Source: Spirochaetales bacterium
GTDB taxonomy: Bacteria; Spirochaetota; Spirochaetia; UBA9216
Assembly: GCA_016342585.1 (NCBI GenBank)
Contig: JAEINK010000021.1
Location: 1 to 64,000, forward strand
Length of the DNA: 64,000 nucleotides
Direction of reading: 5' to 3'
The position numbers were made by a program, and so were the translations under genes. Position 1 is the first letter of the stretch; each line of letters starts with the position of its first letter. The notes beneath the pieces are model-generated. The model was not told the DNA's origin and ran no database searches. It worked only from the letters and a program-made list of their open reading frames with translations. This document shows positions 27,012 to 35,919 of the stretch, one piece after another.

Positions 27012-30000
27012 ATGAAAATGAATAAGATTATCAACCTGACAATATGTGTTCTCGGGATTATGTTTCTTTTGGGCGGATGTGTCGATCCGGCAGGAATTAC
27101 GGGTTCACTTCCCGGCTATCCCCATTTCACACCGGATCCTGATGATGAGTATACCGGGAGTGTTTCGGTAATCATTAATCAGGGTTATGGTGCTGCTGTT
27201 TATTATACAACTGATGGATCCGTTCCGACCCTGTCGAGTCCTATGGTAACCGGTCCTCTTGTTCTGACGGAAAATACGGTTCTGAAAGCCGCGGCCTCTT
27301 ATGGTGGAGATTTCAGTGAGGTGGTTACCGCCTCCTACAATGTTACCCCTGCCTTACCTGTAGTGGCTCCCCCTGTCATAAGTCCAACCGAGAGAGAGAT
27401 TGTCGGTTCAATAGACGTTACCATTACTGCAGAGGCGGGAGCTGTAATTCATTACACAATTAATGACAGTAATATCAGTGAAGATAGCCCCGTATATACA
27501 TCTCCATTTACTATTGAAGCCTCAGGACCAACTGTGAGGGCTATTGCGATCGTCGATGGAATCATAAGCGAGATTGCTTCGGTTGATTATTATTACCGGG
27601 AGCCTTCTGTACTTTCCGATGAGTCCTTCTGGGGAAGGTGGAAAGGGATCGGTACCGAAGTAGAATGGTATATTTCGGATGATGAACTTATTATCGACGA
27701 TGAAGACGGAATGGATTTTTTATCTGCCGATGATTCTACAATTGTTTTTTCCGGTGGAACCCTTACAAAGGAATCGGAGGATGTAATTAGATACGTCAGA
27801 AATATTTCTGGTTTGAGTTATGACCCTGTCTATTATCTTTACAGGGAAACTGGTCCAACTTCCGAGGTGACTTTTCTGGTGGAGGATTCTTCCGATACCC
27901 TGTCATCATTGAGCGGGCTGGATGTGAAGGTTTCCAACGTGGATAATTATTCTGATATTCAGGATCTTGTTACCGATAGTGAGGGGCGGCTCACAGCCTC
28001 AAACCTTATTCCCGGTGATCTTTACAGATTTTCAATTTCGACAGGGACTGAATCCGATACCTTTAACACACTAGGCCGACCCCTGGGAGATTCGGAAGAG
28101 TGGAGTCCCCTGGACCTTGCTTCGGCGCTTACCGAGGAGACACCTTTTGTAAATATTTATATCGATTCAGAAGAGATTGGAAGAGAGCTTATTGCTGACG
28201 GGGCAACCGCTCATGCCTTTACTTTGATTTTTCATAATATAGGAACTGAGGATCTTAAGGATGCTTACTACACCCTGGACCTTCCCGATGGTCTGACTCT
28301 GACGGATGGGGATATCACTAATACAATTGGAAATTTATACGACGGGTATTTTACTTCGAAAATAGAAGTTGATATAAAACTTAACTGTGATCCCATTGAT
28401 ACTGAATACATTGATAAAACCATCACTCTTACAGTAGGGAATGCCTTCAGTTCCTCACGCTGGGAAGAGGCATTTACCCTGCGGTTTTATGCCATGAATG
28501 AAACATTTGTTATTAATTCAGAAACCGAAGGTCCTGTTTTGAATGGTCTTGTTCTGGATCCGAACGGTACTCCCCGGCGTCTGGAGGATGGCGCTGATCT
28601 CCCCTGGATTGCGGGTGAGTGGACCGCCGTACTTGGCGGAGGAGGAACCTCTGCTGGAACCCGGTATAGCCTTGGACTGGATACCACAGCACTGACAGAG
28701 CTCTCTTCTGCTTCTGTTGGAGATGGAGAACCGGATAATATCCTCGGTGAAGCCTTCGAGCTTCCCTATGGAGGGACAATTCTCCGGTATATGGGTTCCT
28801 ACGATGTGGATTTTTTCAGCTTTACCATGCCGGAGAGGCAGGATCTGATAGGTGCAAGCCTTGTCTTCGATGGTAATGGTGATGATGGGGGAGGATCCGT
28901 TCCCTCTACTATAGAGGCCGAGGCTCTTGATACGATTCTCCTGCCGGGTAATATGGGTAGTCTTGTAAAGAGCGGTTTTCTCTTTGCCGGCTGGAGCCGT
29001 GAAGCCTCTCCTGCTGATATCCTTGTTTCCAATGATATCCCGGGATCAATTGAACTTACCGCCGGAGAAAACAAATTGTATGCGGTCTGGCTGCCCTTAA
29101 ATACGGCGGTAGCCGGGGAGTCGATACTCAGATCCGATGGTACCCTTTTCAATCCGGGTACCCTTTATACCGATCCTGAAATCCTGCTTGAAGATGTGTC
29201 GGAAGTACATAGTCTCTGGGTAAACAATGTTGATACCGGGAGAATTACGGTTGCCAAAAAGGATGATGGGAGCTTTTGGAAACAGGATGGAACCGGTGAC
29301 TTCATATCTTTCAGTTCCAGTTATGATTGTATCGAAGATGGATTTGCAGTTGCGGAACTTGGTTTTCAACCTCAATCCTTTGTTCGTGGATATGATTTCT
29401 CTCTGGCAGTGGATGGTTCCGGTGTTCTATGGGCGGAGGGTGAAAACTCATCCGGTGAGCTTGGAACCGGTGGTAGTGCGGATAATGATGAATACGACAA
29501 CGATTCGAATATGACCTCTGTTTCCTCAGTGGCCGCAGGAAGATACCATTCCCTGGTTTTGAAGGATGATAATACCCTCTGGGTTTCCGGTGGTAATGAC
29601 GATGGTCAGCATGGTGATGGAACGAGTGTCGATGTGAATGACTTTAAACAGGTTGCCTCGGGGGTTAAGAAAATCTTCGCAATAGGTTATACCTCCTTTT
29701 ATATTGATAATTCCGATGCTCTCTGGGCTGCCGGGATGAATAGTTCCGGCCAGCTTGGCCTGGCTTCTGACTCACCTGTCCGAACTTTTGAGAAGGTTAT
29801 GGATGGAGCTTTCGAGGTTATCTCCAATGGGGAGACGACCCTTTTCAAAAAGCTGGATGGGACCCTTTGGGCTTCCGGAGAGAATTATTACGGCCAGTTG
29901 GGAATCGGTTCGCGGGAAAACCAGTATAGTCCTGTTTTTATAACAGATGATGCGGTTTCGGTTACTATTGACGGACAAATTATTAAACTACTGAAGAGTG

Positions 30001-30050
30001 ACGGTACCGTCTGGACCTGTTACGGGTCTCTTCAGCAGATAGCCCCCTAG
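27012..30050 (+). CDS. Large lipoprotein 2: same architecture as lipoprotein 1
   Basis: The protein has 1012 residues, with signal and lipobox IMFLLGGC. Two CHB_HEX_C-like repeats follow (VYYTTDGSVPTLSS; IHYTINDSNISEDS). The SFFWGRWKGIGTEVEWYIS module starts near residue 203 (core SFFWGRW). Then come an Ig-like region, GEPDN-type pre-peptidase-like segment with DVDFFSF, a Listeria-Bacteroides repeat (LVFDGNGDDGGGSVPS) near 618, and RCC1 blades from ~695 to the end (NSSGQLGLAS, NYYGQLGIGS). It starts 2 bp after lipoprotein 1 with a GGGGGCG ribosome site. It is clearly a paralogue by order of domains, though the blades differ in sequence. Surface location is inferred. Confidence 0.85.
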   Translation: MKMNKIINLTICVLGIMFLLGGCVDPAGITGSLPGYPHFTPDPDDEYTGSVSVIINQGYGAAVYYTTDGSVPTLSSPMVTGPLVLTENTVLKAAASYGGDFSEVVTASYNVTPALPVVAPPVISPTEREIVGSIDVTITAEAGAVIHYTINDSNISEDSPVYTSPFTIEASGPTVRAIAIVDGIISEIASVDYYYREPSVLSDESFWGRWKGIGTEVEWYISDDELIIDDEDGMDFLSADDSTIVFSGGTLTKESEDVIRYVRNISGLSYDPVYYLYRETGPTSEVTFLVEDSSDTLSSLSGLDVKVSNVDNYSDIQDLVTDSEGRLTASNLIPGDLYRFSISTGTESDTFNTLGRPLGDSEEWSPLDLASALTEETPFVNIYIDSEEIGRELIADGATAHAFTLIFHNIGTEDLKDAYYTLDLPDGLTLTDGDITNTIGNLYDGYFTSKIEVDIKLNCDPIDTEYIDKTITLTVGNAFSSSRWEEAFTLRFYAMNETFVINSETEGPVLNGLVLDPNGTPRRLEDGADLPWIAGEWTAVLGGGGTSAGTRYSLGLDTTALTELSSASVGDGEPDNILGEAFELPYGGTILRYMGSYDVDFFSFTMPERQDLIGASLVFDGNGDDGGGSVPSTIEAEALDTILLPGNMGSLVKSGFLFAGWSREASPADILVSNDIPGSIELTAGENKLYAVWLPLNTAVAGESILRSDGTLFNPGTLYTDPEILLEDVSEVHSLWVNNVDTGRITVAKKDDGSFWKQDGTGDFISFSSSYDCIEDGFAVAELGFQPQSFVRGYDFSLAVDGSGVLWAEGENSSGELGTGGSADNDEYDNDSNMTSVSSVAAGRYHSLVLKDDNTLWVSGGNDDGQHGDGTSVDVNDFKQVASGVKKIFAIGYTSFYIDNSDALWAAGMNSSGQLGLASDSPVRTFEKVMDGAFEVISNGETTLFKKLDGTLWASGENYYGQLGIGSRENQYSPVFITDDAVSVTIDGQIIKLLKSDGTVWTCYGSLQQIAP

Positions 30051-30054
30051 GAGC

Positions 30055-33042
30055 ATGAAATTGATAAATAGAAATAAATTTAATGCCATACCATTTCTTG
30101 TTGCAACTATCCTGATAGGGGTAGTCTTTTCTGGATGTGTAGACCCTACGGGTGGTCCCGGCGGAACAAAAGTTGTTCCCGAGCCCGTTTTCTCTCCCGT
30201 GGAGGGGATTTACACGGTTAACTCTCTTCGTCTTTCCCTGGAAGGTGTTCCGGATGGGTCTATAGAGTTCCTCCAGAGTGATACTTTTTATGGTTTTATG
30301 GATCCCTATGCAGGTCCGATCACTCTGGAACTTCTTCCCGACGGAGAAGATCAAGCAACCTTCAAATTCTATGCACGGGGGGTGAGTGCAGATGGAGAGA
30401 CCTATAGTGATGTGGTAACAGCCGAATATACTCTGCGCCGTCCTGTTGCCCCTCCCATAGAGAACTTCTTCTGGGGTCGATGGATGGGATTGGGAAGCGG
30501 TGAGGATTGGTATATTTCCGGATCGTCAGTCTGGATCGATGATGCGACTGAACGGTATTACAATACAGACAGCAATACAATTACATTTGAAGATTATCAG
30601 CTTGTAAAGGATTCTGAGGATGTCCTTAAATATGTAGAGGATGGTTCGAGTATTCCTACCTTTCTATACAGAGTTGCCGGTGCGAGCAGTAGTTTTTCCG
30701 CTGTTCTTGTTGATTCTTCAGAAGATGCTCCTTCCTCTTCGGCTCGAGGGCTTTCCTCCCTGGGTGGAATCGATGTAATTATTCAGAACCTGAATAATCA
30801 GGAAAATAATCAATCTTTGGAAACCGCTTATGATGGCACTCTGACAGCCGAGGACATAATTATCGGAGATGATTACCTGATAACCATTCCCGTCCAGGAG
30901 GGAATCGGGGATGAGGTTCAGGCAGAGGTAACGGCCCTTTATGATGAGCAGAATGTGGGAACTCTGGATCTCGCAAACTCGAATGCCAACTTTAAAATGA
31001 ATATAAGATCGGAAAAGCGTCCCGACTTGCTTCTGGCTGATAATGTGACAGAATACAAAGTTTATATAGATATAACCAATATCGGAAACAATACAATTAC
31101 CGATGTAGAGTATGAAATAACTGCAAATGAGGATCTTGTCATTTCCGCTGATGATCTTACCGGAATAATTGGAAGTGCAGTCTCCGGCAGTGTGAAAACT
31201 ATAGATTTAACAATTCTCTGTCCTGAGATCAATACCGAAGAGGCTGTAAAGAGTCTAAATGTTTCCATCACCGATTATAATCCCCTCCAAAGCAAAACCT
31301 GGCCGGAGACAGTTTCACTCAAGTTCTATAAAAAGTATCCCTCTTTTAGCATTTATACCCATTATGAAGGTGCAGGGGTGGAACCCCTGGTTATTAACCC
31401 ATCGGGTACACCTGTCCGGATAAGCGGTTATACCAATTTGTTTAACTGGCAGCCGGGCCGCTGGTATATTGTTTTCGGCGGCGGTGGAACCGGTCGTGAA
31501 ACAAAGTACAGCCTGGGGATTGATACAGGTGTTTCGACACAATGGAATTTACTGGAAGATTCCAGTGTGGGTGAATCGAATAATACGGCTGAAACCTCAA
31601 CTCAGATTGGTGTTGGAGGCTCGGCTATGCAGTATCTTGGTGCCAAGGATGTGGATTTTTACTCCTTCGAATTCCAGGAAGTTAATACCCTCGTCTATGA
31701 CGGCAATGGATTTGACAGCGGCAATGTTCCATCCTCCGGGATGTACGATTATGGAGAACTGGTATCTTTCGAGGGAAATACCGGAAATATGGTGGAAGCA
31801 GACAAAGTTTTCGCCGGCTGGAAGGGCGATTCCAGCATTCAGACTTTCCTTGGTTCTTATGGTCTTCCGGAGGATATTAGAATCTCCACCGGTGAAAACA
31901 GGGTCTTTGCCGCCTGGGTCCCGAAGGTTAAGTCCGCCGGGCGTTCATTTTTCATCCTTGAAGACGGAACCCTCTGGGATCTGGATGATCCTTCTGAACC
32001 TCTGCTTACTGATGTTGAAATCGCAGATGATTACTGCTGGGACGGTGCTCACTGGATCCTTGCCGTCAAGACCGATGGAACCCTCTGGGGATACGGAGAT
32101 AATGAAAGCGGTCAGCTGGGGCTTGGTATAACAATCGATGCAGGTTTTTTCCAACAGATAACTTCCGGTATAACCGGCGGTGTCAGCCGTGTGGAGGTTC
32201 AGGGTAAAACGACCTATATTCTTGGTGACAACGGAACCCTTTACGGCTGCGGCCTTGACGGGGGAACACTGCCGGGAACACAGACCGATGATCTTTTTCC
32301 TACACCTGTTGAACTACTTCAGGATGTAGTCAGTTTTTCCGCGGGTACAGGCTTTCTTGCGGCTATTGATACCGATGGCGCCCTCTGGACGGTAGGCAGC
32401 AACAGTGACGGCCAGCTTGGTGATGGATCCATAGAGGGTCGGGATACCTTTGCAATGGTTTCTGCAACGGGATTTTCCAGCGGGGTTGATAAAATTGCCG
32501 CTGGATATGATCACCTTCTTATTCTTAAAGATGACGGCAGTGTCTACGGCCTTGGAGATAATTCGTATCATCAGCTGGGTGAGGACGCCGGTGGTGATGC
32601 CTTAATAACTCCCGTGGCCTTGACAAATATGAATGATTGTTCCGATATCTTTGCCTTTGCGTATACCTCCTTTGTGCTCAAAAGCGATGGGAATCTCTAT
32701 TCTACAGGGCTTGAGTCCAATGATCAGCTTGGAAGGGATCTGGAACCCTTGGAGAAATGGTATAACACTCCTCTATCAATCGATAATGTCGCCCATGTCA
32801 CACCCTCGAGTACTGGGACAAGCTATTTTCTTAAAGATGACGGGAGTCTCTGGTACTGCGGTAATATTCCATTGAAGAATACATCCGGTCAGGAACAGGA
32901 TCCTGTACTATGGCTTGAGAATATCAGTTCTTATATCCTCGTTCCAGATGGAGTCCGTGTTATTTTCAACGACGGGTCAAGTTCTTTCGAGGGTGATAGA
33001 GACTATAGAATCCCAAGTGAATGTATACGGAGCTACCCATGA
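30055..33042 (+). CDS. Large lipoprotein 3: single N-terminal repeat, SFFWGRW module, RCC1 propeller
   Basis: The protein has 995 residues, with lipobox VVFSGC after a signal peptide. It has one degenerate N-terminal repeat instead of two, then NFFWGRWMGLGSGEDWYIS (core NFFWGRW) near residue 137. The middle carries an Ig-like part (VEYEITANEDLVI) and a GESNNTAE...DVDFYSF pre-peptidase-like segment. A Listeria-Bacteroides repeat follows near 545 (LVYDGNGFDSGNVPSS), and RCC1 blades run from ~625 (GTLWGYGDNESGQLGLG). The start has AGGAGC four bases upstream. The stop overlaps the start of lipoprotein 4 (ATGA). It is a third paralogue. Confidence 0.85.
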   Translation: MKLINRNKFNAIPFLVATILIGVVFSGCVDPTGGPGGTKVVPEPVFSPVEGIYTVNSLRLSLEGVPDGSIEFLQSDTFYGFMDPYAGPITLELLPDGEDQATFKFYARGVSADGETYSDVVTAEYTLRRPVAPPIENFFWGRWMGLGSGEDWYISGSSVWIDDATERYYNTDSNTITFEDYQLVKDSEDVLKYVEDGSSIPTFLYRVAGASSSFSAVLVDSSEDAPSSSARGLSSLGGIDVIIQNLNNQENNQSLETAYDGTLTAEDIIIGDDYLITIPVQEGIGDEVQAEVTALYDEQNVGTLDLANSNANFKMNIRSEKRPDLLLADNVTEYKVYIDITNIGNNTITDVEYEITANEDLVISADDLTGIIGSAVSGSVKTIDLTILCPEINTEEAVKSLNVSITDYNPLQSKTWPETVSLKFYKKYPSFSIYTHYEGAGVEPLVINPSGTPVRISGYTNLFNWQPGRWYIVFGGGGTGRETKYSLGIDTGVSTQWNLLEDSSVGESNNTAETSTQIGVGGSAMQYLGAKDVDFYSFEFQEVNTLVYDGNGFDSGNVPSSGMYDYGELVSFEGNTGNMVEADKVFAGWKGDSSIQTFLGSYGLPEDIRISTGENRVFAAWVPKVKSAGRSFFILEDGTLWDLDDPSEPLLTDVEIADDYCWDGAHWILAVKTDGTLWGYGDNESGQLGLGITIDAGFFQQITSGITGGVSRVEVQGKTTYILGDNGTLYGCGLDGGTLPGTQTDDLFPTPVELLQDVVSFSAGTGFLAAIDTDGALWTVGSNSDGQLGDGSIEGRDTFAMVSATGFSSGVDKIAAGYDHLLILKDDGSVYGLGDNSYHQLGEDAGGDALITPVALTNMNDCSDIFAFAYTSFVLKSDGNLYSTGLESNDQLGRDLEPLEKWYNTPLSIDNVAHVTPSSTGTSYFLKDDGSLWYCGNIPLKNTSGQEQDPVLWLENISSYILVPDGVRVIFNDGSSSFEGDRDYRIPSECIRSYP

Positions 33043-34448
33043 AAATTATAAATAAATCAGCAACAATAACGATTCTCCTTTTGGTTCTTCTCCTTGCTTC
33101 CTGTCCGGAAACCGGCGGCCCCGGAACAGATCCGGGAGATGATAACGGAGGAACTGAAACTACAATAGATTCCTTCTTCTGGGGACGCTGGATAGCCGTC
33201 GACAGCGATACCGAATGGTATATCTCCAGAGATAAGGTTCTGGCAGGAACCTTTGAACATACTGTGTATCAAGCTGATGCCGAGTCCATCGATATATCCT
33301 TTGGAACCATTGAAAGGGATTCTGATAATATGCTCAGGTATCTTGATGATACATACTTCGATGATTCTGAAGAGGATCCTATCCCTGCGTTCCTTTATCG
33401 ACTTTCCGGTGCCGACAACACCTTTACCGCTTCGGTGGTGGACTCGGGTGATACCAACCCTTCTATAAGCCGGGCGCTTGGGCTGGTCGGAATTGGTGGA
33501 ATCAATGTTATAATCAAGAACATCGATAATGATGGAGACTCACAGGAAACCAGTACAGATGATGAAGGTGTTTTAACGGCTACAGAGACAATTCTCGGCG
33601 ATAATTACAAGATTACCATCCCCGTTCAGACGGGGGTTGCAGATGAGCTCTCCGCCGAAGTTACCCCTCTCTATAATGGCCAGGATTTGGGACTCTTCGA
33701 TCTTCTTAACAGCGGAGCCAATTTCAAGATGAATCTTGAAGCCAACACCTGGACGGGCAGTTTTCTGGCCGATAACGTGACCGAGTATGATCTCTGGGTT
33801 GAGGTTGAAAATATAGGGAAGTCCGATATGGATGAGGCTAATTACCGTATAACACCCCTGAATGGACTTGTGATAACTGAATGTGAAGGGGTTGCTGTTG
33901 ACAGTGAATCTGTGGCCGGGATTCTCGGCTCTGTTCTAATCGGAGGTCGGGAAAGTCTTCGACTCAAGGTCCTCTGTCCTGGAATTGATACAGAATCCCA
34001 GGATATGGAGCTGAAAGTCGAGGTTTGGTCTCCCATGGTCGAAGACAGGATTTGGATCGAAACCCTCTCTCTTCGTTTCTTCTCCTATAGTGAGGATAAT
34101 ACCATTACTCTGAATATTTCTACTGATTCAAATAGCCATGATATTAAAGGGCTAGCCATAAATCCTGACGGTATTCCCTACCGTGTTGGCTTAGGTGAGA
34201 ATGATCTCTCCTGGGAAACCGGAAGCTGGATCCTGATCATGAGCAAAGACAATAATAACCCTGGTTTGAGTTATGGGGTTGGTTTTGATACAGCGGCCCC
34301 GGATATGGCTGGTTTTACAGGGATAAATGACGGTGAGCCGGATAATACCCTTGAAGATTCTTCTATCCTGAATTCAGGAGAGACTGTTCGCAGATATATG
34401 GATATAAGAGATGTGGACTTCTTTACCTTTACTCTGGGTGAACTCTGA
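33039..34448 (+). CDS. Lipoprotein 4: SFFWGRW module without RCC1 propeller
   Basis: The protein has 469 residues, with lipobox LLASC. It lacks the N-terminal CHB_HEX repeats: the SFFWGRW module begins only ~46 residues in. It continues through the Ig-like region (YRITPLNGLVITE) and stops right after the GEPDNTLED...DVDFFTFTLGEL segment. That is the point where the paralogues begin their Listeria-Bacteroides and RCC1 parts. It may be a naturally short form or a truncated copy; the frame and stop are clean. The start at 33039 overlaps the previous stop and has GGAG upstream; an upstream in-frame ATG at 33021 is unlikely. Confidence 0.8.
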   Translation: MKIINKSATITILLLVLLLASCPETGGPGTDPGDDNGGTETTIDSFFWGRWIAVDSDTEWYISRDKVLAGTFEHTVYQADAESIDISFGTIERDSDNMLRYLDDTYFDDSEEDPIPAFLYRLSGADNTFTASVVDSGDTNPSISRALGLVGIGGINVIIKNIDNDGDSQETSTDDEGVLTATETILGDNYKITIPVQTGVADELSAEVTPLYNGQDLGLFDLLNSGANFKMNLEANTWTGSFLADNVTEYDLWVEVENIGKSDMDEANYRITPLNGLVITECEGVAVDSESVAGILGSVLIGGRESLRLKVLCPGIDTESQDMELKVEVWSPMVEDRIWIETLSLRFFSYSEDNTITLNISTDSNSHDIKGLAINPDGIPYRVGLGENDLSWETGSWILIMSKDNNNPGLSYGVGFDTAAPDMAGFTGINDGEPDNTLEDSSILNSGETVRRYMDIRDVDFFTFTLGEL

Positions 34449-34480
34449 TTTTCGTACAAAAACAAAAAAGGAATTAGTTA

Positions 34481-35890
34481 ATGAACATAAAAAACAAACT
34501 TGCAATAATTATTTTTACCTTGTCCTTTCTCATCACCTCCTGCGATTCCGGGTTTTTTGGTCTCTTCGGCGGGGAGGAGGAGGCTGTAACAATTCCCACC
34601 GGTACCTGGATTGGTCCCGATATCGAATTTGATATTATCTGGACGGGGGATGCGAAATATATCACAAACCTTGAATACACTGTTTCCGGCTCCAAGGATG
34701 GCTACTCCTTTACCTTGAATAACGAGAGCTCTACCGGGATGCAGGCATGGATTACCGATAACAGTTTCTCCTTTCACGATGATAATTCTGACCACAATAC
34801 GGAGTTTTCAGGAACTATTGATGATCAGGGGACGGCTATCTTCAATCTGAATGTCACCGATAATGTGGCTGTAATCGGGGAGGTTACCGTTTCCGCTACC
34901 TTCAAGGCGGCACCGGCACTGGAAGTGGTGGACGATTGGTCTCCTGGTTTCAATCAGGTCGCATTGAATCGGCAGGGGGATCTCCTCTATTCAGCGGGAA
35001 CTTCCCTCGGGATCTATGATCTGACCTCCTCGGATACAGCTTTTTTGAGCAGCCTCACTCTGTCGAAGTCAGCCACCGGCTTAACGGTGTTCGGGGATTA
35101 TGCCTACACAAGTTTTAGAGATTATGATAATCCGGGATTTCTTGTTATCGATGTTTCCGATTCCGGCACCCCGGAAGGGAAAGGGCTTTTCGTATTTGAT
35201 CGGGTTCTCGATGATAATAATAGCTCTCATAATGTGGGGATCAATCAGCTGGCCGCCCACGGGGATACGGTTTTTGTGGCGGCGGAAACCGGCCTCTACC
35301 AGGTGAACTGTACCGATAAAACAGCTCCTGTTATGACGGCGGTGGTGATCGAACCCTTTAGCCCCTTCTATGGGGCGGTGGTTTTCGGGGATACCCTCTA
35401 TACTATCTCCCGGCCGGATTCGGAAGCGGCAAATCGGAGTTTGGTGGCCTATACCATTTCCAGTACCGGCGGCCTGACTGAAGCCGGTTCTCTGACCGTC
35501 TCTCCCGCAGACCCTGACTCTGATCTTTATGAATTGGCTTTGGATGATAACAGGCTTATCCTTTATACATCTGAAGGCCTTGCCTTTTACGATGTAGCAG
35601 AAGGCGCCGTTCCAACGCTCCTCTATAATTGGGAGGCTGAGTTTGATACAGAGTTCCAGTTCCTGAATTCAGGTTCAGATCTGATGGCACTTCGTCCTCA
35701 TAGCAGAGCTTTAAGACTCTATGAAAATGATTTTTCTTCGGATCCTCAGGCTGTGGCTGAGATTCATAATATCTCCAATCCCTGTTACGCAGCGGTTGTG
35801 GGGGATGAACTTGTGGTCGTTCTGCTTTCCAGGATCCTCCGGTATGACCTGAAATACCTGTCCCGGCAGAAGCTGGCCTGGGCAGACTGA
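34481..35890 (+). CDS. Lipoprotein 5: beta-propeller-like (LVIVD-type) lipoprotein
   Basis: The protein has 469 residues, with lipobox FLITSC followed by DSGFFGLFGG. The first ~130 residues form a small beta domain, beginning with GTWIGPDIEFDIIW, that mimics the position of the FWGRW module but lacks its motif. The rest has repeating propeller-like units (FNQVALNRQGDLLYSAG, FLVIDVSDSGTPEGKG, FGDYAYTSF) of the LVIVD type. It is the last gene of the operon, 32 bp after lipoprotein 4, with AAAAAGGAA upstream. It ends tail-to-tail with relA. No enzymatic motif is visible. Confidence 0.75.
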   Translation: MNIKNKLAIIIFTLSFLITSCDSGFFGLFGGEEEAVTIPTGTWIGPDIEFDIIWTGDAKYITNLEYTVSGSKDGYSFTLNNESSTGMQAWITDNSFSFHDDNSDHNTEFSGTIDDQGTAIFNLNVTDNVAVIGEVTVSATFKAAPALEVVDDWSPGFNQVALNRQGDLLYSAGTSLGIYDLTSSDTAFLSSLTLSKSATGLTVFGDYAYTSFRDYDNPGFLVIDVSDSGTPEGKGLFVFDRVLDDNNSSHNVGINQLAAHGDTVFVAAETGLYQVNCTDKTAPVMTAVVIEPFSPFYGAVVFGDTLYTISRPDSEAANRSLVAYTISSTGGLTEAGSLTVSPADPDSDLYELALDDNRLILYTSEGLAFYDVAEGAVPTLLYNWEAEFDTEFQFLNSGSDLMALRPHSRALRLYENDFSSDPQAVAEIHNISNPCYAAVVGDELVVVLLSRILRYDLKYLSRQKLAWAD

Positions 35891-35919
35891 TCGGGTGGGG
35901 GAGTTTTTCTACCCGGTAA

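Noticed and set aside
31469-32131. A 220-codon plus-strand frame inside lipoprotein 3
   Set aside because: It is out of frame within a gene with clear domain order. It is a shadow.
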